Shown here in pieces: positions 44,965 through 53,167 of a stretch of DNA of 64,000 nucleotides; positions within the stretch are counted from its first letter, which is position 1, and every line of letters begins with the position of its first letter. Made by a program: the position numbers and the translations under genes. Location: NCBI GenBank assembly GCA_009377475.1, contig WHTY01000002.1, positions 62,001 to 126,000 of the forward strand, in the 5' to 3' direction. The notes beneath the pieces were generated by a model. It saw only the letters and a program-made list of their open reading frames with translations. It did no database searches and was not told the origin of the DNA. This DNA is from Actinophytocola sp. (GTDB taxonomy: Bacteria; Actinomycetota; Actinomycetes; Mycobacteriales; Pseudonocardiaceae).

Positions 44965-45315
44965 ATGGCAGAGAAGGTGTTCGTCGAACTCATTGACGAT
45001 ATCGACGGATCCGAAGCGGAGGAGTCGGTCATGTTCGCGCTGGACGGCGTGGATTACGAGATCGACCTGTCCGCAAAGAACGCCGCCGAGCTGCGCGACT
45101 CACTCGCGCAGTTCACCGAGCATGGCCGTCGCACCGGTGGCCGCAAACAAGCCGGGAAAGTGGCCCGGCAAGCGCCGAAACAGGCTGCCAGGGACTCGGG
45201 CGACCGCGAGGAAAACCGCGCCATTCGTGAATGGGCGCGGGAGCAGGGCTACGAGGTGTCCGACCGAGGGCGTATTCCGACCGAGGTCGTCGACGCCTAC
45301 CACCAGGCGACGTAA
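44965..45315 (+). CDS. lsr2: Lsr2 nucleoid-associated silencing protein
   Basis: 116 aa from the ATG at 44965. The N-terminal dimerisation domain ([31 protein letters not shown]) and the C-terminal DNA-binding domain with the AT-hook-like [12 protein letters not shown] are complete. The linker is rich in Lys, Arg and Gln. Lsr2 coats AT-rich or foreign DNA and silences it, like H-NS. Actinomycetes often have several copies; this one may be a paralogue with a local target in the divergent P450/ATP-grasp pair. Confidence 0.93.
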   Translation: MAEKVFVELIDDIDGSEAEESVMFALDGVDYEIDLSAKNAAELRDSLAQFTEHGRRTGGRKQAGKVARQAPKQAARDSGDREENRAIREWAREQGYEVSDRGRIPTEVVDAYHQAT

Positions 45316-45330
45316 CCCGCCACGCCGGTC

Positions 45331-45356
45331 GACGGCCGGGACCGCGCTCGGCCGTC
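45331..45356 (+). terminator. Hairpin terminator after lsr2
   Basis: GACGGCCG (45331-45338) and CGGCCGTC (45349-45356) form a perfect 8-bp GC stem with a ten-base loop, 15 bp after the lsr2 stop. It lies just before the convergent DUF3040-like gene. Confidence 0.6.
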
Positions 45357-45372
45357 CCGTGTGCCCGTGTGG

Positions 45373-45546
45373 TCAGCCGCGGCGTCGAGGGCGCTGACGG
45401 CGTTGACGGCGTCGAGGCCATCTGGGCGGTCTCGACCCGGATGACGGCGGTTGCCAGGTTCGGAATGCCTCGGCCAGTTCGGGGTCGTCCACGGCGAGTT
45501 GGCGGGCGAGGGCGTTGAGTTGCCGACGATCGCGCTGGTTGAGCAT
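45373..45546 (-). CDS. Truncated DUF3040-like protein
   Basis: 57 aa from the ATG at 45546, with GGAGGAAG upstream. RDRRQLNALARQLAVDDPELAEAF resembles the N-terminal helix of DUF3040 proteins, which normally continue with two membrane helices (about 100-130 aa). Here a short Arg-rich tail follows and the membrane part is missing. Possibly a decayed gene. Confidence 0.45.
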   Translation of the reverse strand: MLNQRDRRQLNALARQLAVDDPELAEAFRTWQPPSSGSRPPRWPRRRQRRQRPRRRG

Positions 45547-45768
45547 CGTGCTTCCTCCCGGAAACCACAGGCGGCAGACGGATTGTGATGTCCCCGGATT
45601 CGCTCCGGAGTACCACCGCGCCTCCCTCGGGCAAACCCCGGCCGCATAAATCGAGTGTGGCGCAAGGCTTGCTCGTTGTCGCGAAGGCGTCGTGCGGGGC
45701 GGCGCGGCGGCCGGTCGGCCTGAACCGCGGCCAACCGCCAGCGAGTCGGCCGGTTCACTCTCACGGAC

Positions 45769-46047
45769 GTGACGACCGTCCGGTACGTCGACCACGGCAA
45801 GCGGCTCGAGCTGGAGGCGAACGCGGGGAAGGTGGGCAGCGCGCGCGTGTCGATCTCGTTGCTGCCGTGGGGTGAGGACCGCACGGTCGTCGTTATCGAC
45901 GAGCATCCGTTGACCGGCCCCGGCGCGTGGTGGCACACCGTCCTGACGGACGCCGCGCTCCGTCTCCGCAACCAGCGGATGGTGCGGCAGCTGGCCAGGG
46001 TGGTCCACGAGCGAGAGAGCCGTGATTCGGCCGGCGCCGGGCAGTAG
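45769..46047 (+). pseudogene. C-terminal half of an SRPBCC/polyketide-cyclase-like protein
   Basis: A 92-residue frame from a GTG. RTVVVIDEHPLTGPGAWW and LRLRNQRMVRQLARVV match the last strand and long C-terminal helix of SRPBCC proteins, which are usually ~145 aa. The first ~60 residues of the fold are not present in any upstream frame. Likely a 5'-truncated remnant, though a short product could still be made. Confidence 0.5.
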
Positions 46048-46104
46048 CGCCGCGTTCGAGGGTCGCGGACCACCCCGGTCCAGTCGCCGAACAAGAGCGG
46101 ATGC

Positions 46105-46144
46105 GTGAGTCATTGTGGCTGTAATCACGACCACAATGACTCAC
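46105..46144. repeat. Perfect 14-bp stem hairpin
   Basis: GTGAGTCATTGTGG (46105-46118) is followed after 12 bases by its exact complement CCACAATGACTCAC (46131-46144). The stem is AT-richer than its surroundings. It separates the SRPBCC remnant from the qcrA fragment and could be a terminator, an operator or a small mobile-element end. Confidence 0.8.
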
Positions 46145-46171
46145 ACTCGGTGAGGCGCTCCAGACAGGCAC

Positions 46172-46426
46172 CATCCCAAAGAGGTCGCCGTGGAACAGCG
46201 GCACCTCGGCACGCGGTCGAGCAAAGAGGATCGGGAGACGTTCGCCGCCACCGTCAACGACGCCACCGAGCACATCGGACTGCGCAGGCGATCGCTGCTG
46301 GGCAGGTCGATGGCCGCCGGGGTGGGCGCCTTCGGGATCACGGCGGGCGTCGTGGGCCTCAGCGGGTTCGTCCGTGATCCGTGGGACGGGGTGCGAGCGG
46401 ACCGGACTTCCGCAGCACGTCGATGA
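46172..46426 (+). pseudogene. qcrA: Internal fragment of qcrA (Rieske subunit of cytochrome bc1 complex)
   Basis: The frame reads HPKEVAVEQRHLG then EDRETFAATVNDA, GLRRRSLLGRS, GAFGITAG and ends near RDPWDG. In order and spacing this parallels the segment just before and through the third membrane helix of actinobacterial QcrA. Neither the two upstream helices nor the Rieske [2Fe-2S] domain (CxH...CxxH) is present. The 3' end overlaps the convergent esterase gene. It is a stranded piece of a respiratory gene, not a functional subunit. Confidence 0.7.
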
Positions 46427-47300
46427 GTTCGTCGGTGGCCTTGCGTGCCTCTGGGATGTGGTTGAGCAGCAGCCAGCCGTGCACCATGCCCTGGTACTCG
46501 AAGTAGTCGATGTCGACGCCTTCCCGAGCCGCGATCCGTTGTAGCTTGCGCGAATCGAGCAGCAGGGTGTCGCGGGTGCCGATGAAGACGCTGATGTGGC
46601 CCAACCCGTCGATGCTGCCGTTGATGGGACTGATGAGCGGGTCCGCGGTGTCGAGCTCGCCGGAATACATGCGCGCCGCTTCGAGCAGTCCGGGAGTGCT
46701 CAGGTAGGGATCCCGGCGATCCACGACCGGCACTGCGGGATCGCGCATGGTGGCGTCCAGCCACGGCGAGATGAGGACGAGGTGAGCGGGTTGGGGCCGT
46801 CGCTGCTCCTTGAGCATGCGGGCGAGCACCAGGGTGAGCGCTCCGCCCGCCGAGTCGCCCATGACGACCTGTCGTGCCGGGTCGGTGTCGGCCAGGAAAC
46901 GGTCATATGTGGCTGCGATGACGGCCTGCGTCTTGTCGTACTGGTAGTCGGGCGCCAGCGGATAGATCGGAACGGTCACCGTGCAGCCGACCTGGCTGAC
47001 GAGCCTGCTGACGAACCGCCAGTGGGCCTGCTCGATCGAGTGGACGTAGGCGCCGCCGTGCAGGTAGAGCACGTGCTGCCCGTTCGAGCGCCCGCGCGGC
47101 GAGAACGTGGCGCAGGGGAATCCGTCTACCTCGCCCCACTCGATGTGGTTTCTGCGGTACAACGACGCAGGCAACTTCGACGTGTCCTTGCGCTGACTGT
47201 TCACGATGCTCTTGTCGAACTCGGACGTGTCGACCCAGACCTTCTTGCGCCGGGTCAGTCGGAACCAGCCGAGGAGCAGCCAACTGCGCACACTGGGCAT
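46359..47300 (-). CDS. Alpha/beta-hydrolase esterase, HSL/acetyl-esterase type
   Basis: 313 aa from the ATG at 47300; the frame is open further upstream, so the start is not certain. The oxyanion-hole motif HGGAY and the nucleophile elbow GDSAGG are standard for the hormone-sensitive-lipase family. DPLISP carries the catalytic Asp region and GMVHGW the His. Family members hydrolyse small acyl esters or lactones. It is wedged between a qcrA fragment and a GNAT fragment, but its own motifs are intact. Confidence 0.85.
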   Translation of the reverse strand: MPSVRSWLLLGWFRLTRRKKVWVDTSEFDKSIVNSQRKDTSKLPASLYRRNHIEWGEVDGFPCATFSPRGRSNGQHVLYLHGGAYVHSIEQAHWRFVSRLVSQVGCTVTVPIYPLAPDYQYDKTQAVIAATYDRFLADTDPARQVVMGDSAGGALTLVLARMLKEQRRPQPAHLVLISPWLDATMRDPAVPVVDRRDPYLSTPGLLEAARMYSGELDTADPLISPINGSIDGLGHISVFIGTRDTLLLDSRKLQRIAAREGVDIDYFEYQGMVHGWLLLNHIPEARKATDELIDVLRKSGPLAPRPTDHGRTR

Positions 47301-47348
47301 GAAACTCACCGCCAACTGTCGGGACCGCTCCGCACGGCCCACACTGAA

Positions 47349-47624
47349 ATGGTGGTTCTGCGTCGCATCGTCGTGGGAACCGAACATCGTGGCAGAGGGC
47401 TGGGCAAACTGGCGTTTCGCGCGACCGTGTCCCGCGCGTTCGAGCACGGCGCGCACCGCGTCTGGCTTGAGGTCAAGGAAACCAACCACCTTGCGCAGGA
47501 GCTGTACGCGAACGAGGGGTTCGTCAGGGAGGGCGTGCTGCGGGATCTCGTGCGTGAGCCGGACGGGTGCTGGTCGTCGTTCGTGGTGATGCCGCAACTG
47601 GAGTCGGAACGCCACCCGACGTGA
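47349..47624 (+). pseudogene. C-terminal fragment of a GNAT acetyltransferase
   Basis: The frame from 47349 contains the acetyl-CoA loop EHRGRGLGKLAF, LEVKETNHLAQELYANEGFVREG and the last strand. This is the C-terminal ~90 residues of a GNAT fold that normally has ~160-170. The sequence upstream of LRRIVV does not continue the fold in any frame; instead the divergent esterase gene starts there. Probably a truncated gene. Confidence 0.6.
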
Positions 47625-47689
47625 CGGGCGGCCACCTGCCACGGTGACCACGGCGGTGGCTGCTGAGCCGGAGTGAGTCGTGTACACAC

Positions 47690-48057
47690 GGGCCGCGGGC
47701 CGTCGTCGGCGTCGGTGTGCAGCCGCTGGCGCACCTCGACGTAGTAGCCGTCCTCATGCGACTCGATGAGGCCGGTCGGCACGCCGTGGGTCAGCACGTC
47801 CCGATCAGCTCGCTGAAGCCCGAGACACAGCCGGTAGGTGGCGAAGAAGACGACGTGGAACGCGGTGATCACCACGATGCCGCCAGCCAGGGCTGCGAGC
47901 ACAAGCGCGTAGCCGCCCTCGATCGCGGGATGGGAGCTGGCGCGGCGCTTGACTTCTTCCTGCTCAGCAGCAACGCCGCGACGCCGATGGCGAACACGAC
48001 GGCCGCGACGACGACCTCGAACCGGAAGATGTCCGTGAAGATGTCTCGGAATCCCAT
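47690..48057 (-). pseudogene. Frameshifted two-helix membrane protein, cytochrome-oxidase-subunit-II-like
   Basis: From the ATG at 48057, GFRDIFTDIFRFEVVVAAVVFAIGVAALLL forms helix 1. The second helix, IEGGYALVLAALAGGIVVITAFHVVFF, is found only after a shift of frame near 47960. The order resembles the N-terminal membrane hairpin of small oxidase subunit II-like proteins found near Rieske genes in actinobacteria. No CuA domain follows. The assignment to oxidases is tentative; the frameshift is clear. Confidence 0.4.
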
Positions 48058-48263
48058 GTCGCCCCCCGACCGATCGCGTCGCTGCTGCCGCTAGCACTAC
48101 CCACTGTCTCTGCCACTGAAACTCCGAGGTGAGCAGGACGAGTCGATCAGTCGTTCGCGTGGGCGGGAGTGGACAGTCGGCCACGGCTCGCGCCGGTTCG
48201 GACAGTCGCCGACCAGCGGCGGATCAGCGGCCGGACCAGCCGATCCGGCCCGCGACCACCGGC

Positions 48264-49889
48264 TCAGTCGCCGATGACGTAGCGGATGCCGCGAGCCGCC
48301 GCGCGCTGCGTGTGGAACCGGTCGCCGTTGAGTGCGGCGCGCGCCGCGTTCGCGCCGCACGCGCCGTGGACGGCGCCGCCGGGGTGGGCCGACGACGACG
48401 CCAGGTACAGTCCGGCGACCGGCGTCTCCGGCCTGCCGAGGCCGGGGGTCGGGCGGAACACGAGCTGCTGGTGCATCGCGGTCGTCCCGCCGTTGATCGC
48501 GCCGCCGACGAGGTTGGCGTTGCTCGCCTCGAGCTCGTTCGGCGCGGTGATGCGCCGCGCGATGATCAGCTCGCGCCAGCCGGGGGCGTAGCGCTCGATC
48601 TGCGCCTCGATGCGGTCGGCGAACGCTTCCCGCTCGCGCTCATCCCACGATCCGGTGAGGTCGCCGCCCGCGTCGCCTCGGACCTCGCGCGGCACGTGCG
48701 TGTACGCCCAGAGCGACTGGGTGCCCGCGGGCGAGCGGGTCGCGTCCGCCGTCGTCATCTGGCCGACCAGGGTGAACGGGTCGGACGGTAGCCGCCCGGT
48801 CGCGAGCTGGGCGGCGTAGTCGGTCATCTCGTCCAGGCTCGCGGCGACGTGCACGGTCCCGGCGTCACCCACTCCGGGCGCCTGCCACGGCATCGGTTTG
48901 CGCAGTGCCCAGTCCACCTTGAACGTCGAGAAGTCCCACTCGAACCGGCGGAAGTCGTCGCGCAGCCGCGCGGGCAGGTGCTCCCAGCCGACGAGGCCGC
49001 CGTAGAGCTGGGTGGCCGCCATCGCGGCGAGCACCGCGCGGCGGGCCGGGATCTCGTCCCCAGCGGCCGTGCGCACCGCGACCGCCCGGCCCCGGCGGAC
49101 CACGACCTCCCGCACCGGCTGCCCGCACAGCACCCGCCCGCCGCGCGACTCCAGCCGCCGGACGAGTGCCGCGGTGAGCTGCCCGGAACCGCCGACCGGC
49201 ACCGGCCACCCGTGGTCGTGCGCCAGCATCGCCAGCAGCCAGCCGTACACCGAGCTGCCCGCGGACTCGGGCATGAGGTCGGCGTGGAGTGCGCATCCCG
49301 CGAGCAGCAGCGAGCCGGGGCCGGTGAACTCCTCGCGGGCGAGCCCGCGTACTGGCAGGACGCCGAACCGCGCGAACCGCAGCAGCCGACGCGGGCGCAG
49401 CGTGGCCGCCAGCCGCAGCCCGTGGCGCACCGGGGGGAACGGCACGAACAGCGCGTCGAGCAGGATCGGACCGACCTCGGACCACAGCTGGTGGATGCGC
49501 CGCCACGCCGCGCCGTCCCCGCGTCCCAGCGCGTCCACGTTCGCGGCGGTGCGGTCGACGTCCCGCGACAGCACCGCCGCGCGGCCGTCGGGCAGGGGAT
49601 GCGCCAGCACCTCGGGGGCGTGCGACCACCGCAGTCCGTGGTCCTCCAGGTCGAGCGAGCGGATCGCACGCGAGGCCGCTGCCATCGGGTAGAACGCGCT
49701 GCAATGGTCGTAGACGAACCCTTCCGCGGGGCCGTCGCCGCTGCGCACACCGCCACCGGGATCGGGCTGTTCCTCGCAGACAACGACGTCCCAGCCCGCG
49801 TCGGCGAGCAGGTTGGCGGCGACAAGGCCGTTCGGGCCCGCGCCGATGACCACCGCGTCCGGCGTGCCCGCCGCGCTGCCTGCCGTCAT
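48264..49889 (-). CDS. CrtI/phytoene-desaturase-like FAD oxidoreductase
   Basis: 541 aa from the ATG at 49889. The dinucleotide-binding motif VVIGAGPNGLVAANLLADAG opens the protein, followed by VCEEQPDPGGGVRSG and, near the end, GLYLASSSAHPGGAVHGACG, the C-terminal FAD motif of this family. Members oxidise or isomerise polyenes or other lipophilic substrates. No carotenoid synthase gene is nearby, so substrate is unknown. The next gene upstream starts 29 bp away on the same strand. Confidence 0.85.
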   Translation of the reverse strand: MTAGSAAGTPDAVVIGAGPNGLVAANLLADAGWDVVVCEEQPDPGGGVRSGDGPAEGFVYDHCSAFYPMAAASRAIRSLDLEDHGLRWSHAPEVLAHPLPDGRAAVLSRDVDRTAANVDALGRGDGAAWRRIHQLWSEVGPILLDALFVPFPPVRHGLRLAATLRPRRLLRFARFGVLPVRGLAREEFTGPGSLLLAGCALHADLMPESAGSSVYGWLLAMLAHDHGWPVPVGGSGQLTAALVRRLESRGGRVLCGQPVREVVVRRGRAVAVRTAAGDEIPARRAVLAAMAATQLYGGLVGWEHLPARLRDDFRRFEWDFSTFKVDWALRKPMPWQAPGVGDAGTVHVAASLDEMTDYAAQLATGRLPSDPFTLVGQMTTADATRSPAGTQSLWAYTHVPREVRGDAGGDLTGSWDEREREAFADRIEAQIERYAPGWRELIIARRITAPNELEASNANLVGGAINGGTTAMHQQLVFRPTPGLGRPETPVAGLYLASSSAHPGGAVHGACGANAARAALNGDRFHTQRAAARGIRYVIGD

Positions 49890-49918
49890 ACGTCGGCCAC
49901 CCTCTCGTGTCGTCTCGC

Positions 49919-51073
49919 CTACGCCGCCTCGGAGCGGACGTCTTGGTAGTCGTCCTCGGTGCGCTCCTCATCGGCCCATTGTTCCCGGCGTTGCCGTTCC
50001 CGCCTGCTGTACGCCGCGCGACGCAGGTCTTCCGGGGTTTCGAGGGTGGAGCCGATCGCTCCGGCGAACGTGCCGAGCGAGCTCGCCAGCCAGACGATGC
50101 CGAGATAGTCGCCGAAGCCGACGGGATGGCCGAGCTGACTCTGGAAGTAGCCACCGGGGATGATGATGAGGGCGGCGAGCAGCAACGCCGTGAACAGCAC
50201 GGCGTACATGCAGCTGGCCCCCAGGAACAAGGTCAGCACGCTCGCGGTGTTGTACAGCACCGCGTCGCCCCGGTCCGCGGCGCGGCGCGGGCGGTCCCAC
50301 AGTCGGTGGTGGGTGATGAGCCAGACGATCATCGCGGTCACGGCGGCGGCGCTGACCAGGGTGAGCCGGGTGGCGCTGAGGGAGTCGGCGAGCGTCCAGA
50401 TGGTGGAGAAGAAGATGCCGAACGCCGCGGCGGCCAGTGCGGCGGCCAGTGCCTTGGACAGTCCGGGTACCAGGCGCCATGGCCGGTTGTCGCGGACCAT
50501 CCCGAACAGCAGCCGTGACCACCCGCGCGCCCCGGCCAGCACCAGGTAGAGGTCGGCGTCCTGATCGCTGAACGGGAGCTGCCTGACCGGGGAGGCGATC
50601 TCGGTGGGGCGGCGGCGGATGCGGTGCTTGCCGCTGCCGCCGTCCGGCGACGCGCCGTTGACGAGGGTCCCGAGCAGGTGGACGAACGTGTCGCGCACGG
50701 GCCGCTGCAGCCGGAACCAGCCGATGGCGGGCAGCGAGACCAGTCCCGCCCGCTGCTTGATGTTGACCTTGGCAAGCATCGGGCGTTTCCGTTTCGTGCG
50801 GGGCAGGTCGGTGAGGAACAGCACGTAGTCCCAGCCTTCCGCCTTCCGCCGTTTCCTGGCCTCGGCAGCGACCGGAATCGTGCCGGTGTCGTCCAGCGGC
50901 AGGTCCTCGCATCTGACCTCGAACCGCCAGCGCACGGCCCCGTCGACGCGCTCGGCGAGGGCGTCCGGGAGGCCGTCGATCAGCGACTCCATGACCTCGC
51001 CGGGTGAGCCGGGGTCACAGATGACGCCGACCACCACCTCCTCGGGGCTGGCTGTATCAGCGTTGTGGCCCAC
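49919..51073 (-). CDS. Membrane protein of unknown family with cytosolic N-terminal domain
   Basis: 384 aa from the GTG at 51073, with GGAGG four bases upstream. Residues 1-170 look like a soluble alpha/beta domain (VVVGVICDPGSPGEVMESLI, WDYVLFLTDLPRTKRKRP). Four hydrophobic segments follow between ~205 and 345, then a very charged tail rich in Arg and Glu. No known motif was recognised. It could be co-transcribed with the CrtI-like gene. Confidence 0.75.
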   Translation of the reverse strand: MGHNADTASPEEVVVGVICDPGSPGEVMESLIDGLPDALAERVDGAVRWRFEVRCEDLPLDDTGTIPVAAEARKRRKAEGWDYVLFLTDLPRTKRKRPMLAKVNIKQRAGLVSLPAIGWFRLQRPVRDTFVHLLGTLVNGASPDGGSGKHRIRRRPTEIASPVRQLPFSDQDADLYLVLAGARGWSRLLFGMVRDNRPWRLVPGLSKALAAALAAAAFGIFFSTIWTLADSLSATRLTLVSAAAVTAMIVWLITHHRLWDRPRRAADRGDAVLYNTASVLTLFLGASCMYAVLFTALLLAALIIIPGGYFQSQLGHPVGFGDYLGIVWLASSLGTFAGAIGSTLETPEDLRRAAYSRRERQRREQWADEERTEDDYQDVRSEAA

Positions 51074-51408
51074 CGGACCTCCTTCTCGTAGGGAAACGAA
51101 CAACGGACAAGATCACGGAGCGGTCCTCCGGTGCCGCCACCAAGGGCGCTCTCCTTGTTCCTGGCTTCGTGCAGGGAGTTCCCGTTACCCGGTGAAGTAG
51201 TCCGGCTGTGTCGGCGGTGGCTGAACACGGACGCGGAAGCTCTCGACGTGTCGTGTTTAGACGGGATGGGAATGGGTAACGCACTGGTGTCCGCCATAAC
51301 GACGCATATCGGAAACGACCGAATCCACCACGTAACCGAGGCGATGACGCCATGACCGCAGCGCGAACCGGACGGCCTGCTGGCGAAAAGACAAGGGTGG
51401 TCTGAACT
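51074..51408. other. Divergent intergenic region, no gene recognised
   Basis: 335 bp between the membrane-protein start and the hydrogenase-linked gene. A 74-codon plus-strand frame at 51131-51355 has no clear ribosome site and resembles nothing I know. Promoters for both flanking genes must lie here, but no operator was recognised. Confidence 0.4.
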
Positions 51409-52446
51409 GTGAGCGACACAGCGGAGACCGGAGGCGCGGTCGCGGCCGATTCCGGTCTCGAACAGGTGCGGGCCGTCGCCGACGCGATCCACTACGAGGG
51501 GGATCTGCTCTACCCCTACCGCAAGTCCTCGCCGAAGAATCAGGCGCGCTGGCAGTTCGGCATCCTCGCGCCACGTCGCTGGGTGGAGTGGGACGGGCCT
51601 ATCGCCGAGACCGTCGCAGGCTCCGTCGAGTCGTGGCAGCAGCAGACGGAGTGCCTGCTCGCGCCCACACCAGGCGCGACCGCTCCGGCCGTGCACGCCC
51701 GGGTCCGGTTCCTGCAACTGCAATCCAAGACCGTGGAGCGACGGACCGCGGCCGACGAGTACGAGCCGGTCGAGTCGCTCGACGTCGGCGACGCGCGCTA
51801 CCTGTCGTTCGACGAGGCGGTGCCGAGGGAATGCGACCTCAAGGTGAGCCTGTCCGAGCTGCTGGCGGGCGGCCGGTCGTTCCCGGTGCGATTGTCCGAA
51901 GGAGAGCAGACCGAGCCGCTCGGTGACAGCGGGCGAATCGTCCGCAGACGCTGGCCGGTCGACGCCACCGTCACGATCACCGCGGAATGCCTCGATACAC
52001 CGCACCCCGTGTGCAGGCTGCGGGTGCGTACCGAGAACTCCGTCGCGTCCGTCGTGCCGGTGACCACCCGCGCCGAGGCGCTGCGCCACTCGCTCATCGC
52101 CACCCACACGCTGCTGCACGGCCAGGGGCTGCGGTTCCTGTCCCTGATCGATCCGCCGGAATGGGCGGAGCCGCACGCGACGGCGTGCCGCAACATCCAC
52201 ACGTTCCCGGTGCTGGCCGGTGATCCGGAGGCGCGGGACTCGATGTTGTCCTCGCCGATCCTGCTCTACGACTACCCGGAGATCGCCCCGGAAAGCCCAG
52301 GCGACCTGCACGACGCCGCCGAGATCGACGCGATCCTCTCGCTACGCACGTTGACCCTGACCGAGGAGGAGAAACGGGAGGCGCGCGCCGCCGATCCGGC
52401 AGGACCCGCTCGGCGCGGACGCCGCCGTGATCGGTCGCGTCGGTGA
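51409..52446 (+). CDS. Hydrogenase-cluster conserved protein, C-terminally truncated
   Basis: 345 residues from the GTG at 51409. IHYEGDLLYPYRKSSPKNQARWQFG near residue 28 and LLYDYPEIAPESPGDLHDAAEIDAILSLRTLTLTEEEK near the end match, from memory, a protein commonly encoded inside actinobacterial [NiFe]-hydrogenase clusters. The expected ~100-residue C-terminal region (a beta-rich domain) is missing: after ARAADP the frame becomes Arg-rich nonsense, and a different frame picks up the HypE tail. So the gene is likely broken by a deletion. No hydrogenase structural gene is in the window. Confidence 0.55.
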   Translation: MSDTAETGGAVAADSGLEQVRAVADAIHYEGDLLYPYRKSSPKNQARWQFGILAPRRWVEWDGPIAETVAGSVESWQQQTECLLAPTPGATAPAVHARVRFLQLQSKTVERRTAADEYEPVESLDVGDARYLSFDEAVPRECDLKVSLSELLAGGRSFPVRLSEGEQTEPLGDSGRIVRRRWPVDATVTITAECLDTPHPVCRLRVRTENSVASVVPVTTRAEALRHSLIATHTLLHGQGLRFLSLIDPPEWAEPHATACRNIHTFPVLAGDPEARDSMLSSPILLYDYPEIAPESPGDLHDAAEIDAILSLRTLTLTEEEKREARAADPAGPARRGRRRDRSRR

Positions 52447-52543
52447 CGACCCGCCCGGCATGGTCCTGATCAACACCACCTTCGGCGGCACCCGCATCAT
52501 GGACCTCCTCATCGGCGACCCCTACCCCGCATCTGCTGACGTC
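52394..52543 (+). pseudogene. hypE: C-terminal fragment of hydrogenase maturation protein HypE
   Basis: In the frame one base ahead of the previous gene, IRQDPLGADAAVIGRVG, MVLINTTFGGTRIMDLLIGD and PYP reproduce the last ~45 residues of HypE (PLG..AA.IG.V, then FGGTRI.D.L.G). HypE normally ends in a catalytic PRIC cysteine; here the chain continues as PYPASAD, so that Cys is lost. The other ~300 residues are missing. The join to the upstream gene is a deletion fusion. Confidence 0.65.
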
Positions 52544-52640
52544 ATGCACGAGTTGGCGCTTGCGCAGGCCGGTCGTGCGGCGCGGAGTGCGAACTGTCCG
52601 ACCTCTGGGGCCGCTGCGATTGCGGCGTCAACTTGATGAG
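52544..52640 (+). pseudogene. hypA: Remnant of hydrogenase nickel-insertion protein HypA
   Basis: ATG CAC GAG at 52544 gives MHELALAQA, the nearly invariant HypA start with the nickel-binding His2. After a few codons the frame is lost and the next frame gives GAECELSDLWGRCDCGVNL, which resembles the HypA zinc-binding C-terminus. About 75 residues between the two are missing. Order HypE-HypA is the normal one in hyp operons. A 78-bp palindromic element starts 38 bp downstream. Confidence 0.6.
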
Positions 52641-52677
52641 CTCACCGCCCCGCCCGAGCCCCGCCTTCGCGCCCCGC

Positions 52678-52755
52678 CTTCGCCAGGGATATGGCGCGAT
52701 TCGCGCCCGGTTCGCCATCGTTCGTCCGGTTCGCGCGGCAATTTGCCTGGCGAAG
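52678..52755 (+). repeat. 78-bp CTTCGCC palindromic element, copy 2
   Basis: Bounded by CTTCGCCAGGGATAT and ATTTGCCTGGCGAAG. Core TTCGTCCGGTTCG lies right of centre. Extra partial ends flank it: CCTTCGCG at about 52665 and CCCGGCGAAG at 52768-52777, as if ends had been duplicated. It sits between the hypA remnant and a LigD fragment. Confidence 0.85.
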
Positions 52756-52845
52756 CCAGACGCCGCGCCCGGCGAAGCCACGCCGGACACTGTCGCCGGG
52801 CATAGGCGTGGCATAGACCGACCCCGCGCGGAGAACCCTCAAACC

Positions 52846-53095
52846 ATGGGAACGGAACGGATCGACCCGGTGGCGCCGATGCTGGCCACGCTCGGGCTGG
52901 CGGGTGACCATGGCCTGGAGGGGATCGTCGCGAAACGCCTCGACTCGGGCTACCAGCCAGGGAGGCGTTCACCGGACTGGATCAAGACGGCGATCCGGCA
53001 GACGCAGGAGGTTGTGATCGGCGGCTGGGCGCCGGGGGAGGGACGCCGCGCGGGCACCATCGGCGCGCTCATGCTCGGCGTGGACGTCGGACGGC
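52846..53095 (+). pseudogene. ligD: Fragment of ATP-dependent DNA ligase (LigD ligase domain) with internal deletion
   Basis: From 52846 the frame reads DPVAPMLATLG, the usual start of the ligase domain, joined directly to GLEGIVAKRLDSGYQPGRRSPDWIK and EVVIGGWAPGEGRRAGTIGALMLGV, motifs IIIa-V side of the ligase and the start of the OB domain. The catalytic KYDG lysine region between them, about 150 residues, is absent. The frame then drifts into unrelated sequence. It cannot be a working ligase. Confidence 0.75.
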
Positions 53096-53167
53096 CGACT
53101 GCGCCACCCCTCCTGGCGCGGGCTCCGGCCCGCCGAGGTCCGCCGCGTGAGCTGATTCCGCAAGCCG

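Noticed and set aside
48097-48360. Minus-strand Arg-rich frame between the oxidase-like remnant and the CrtI-like gene
   Set aside because: Strong Arg/Pro/Ser bias, overlaps the CrtI-like 3' end and has no ribosome site.
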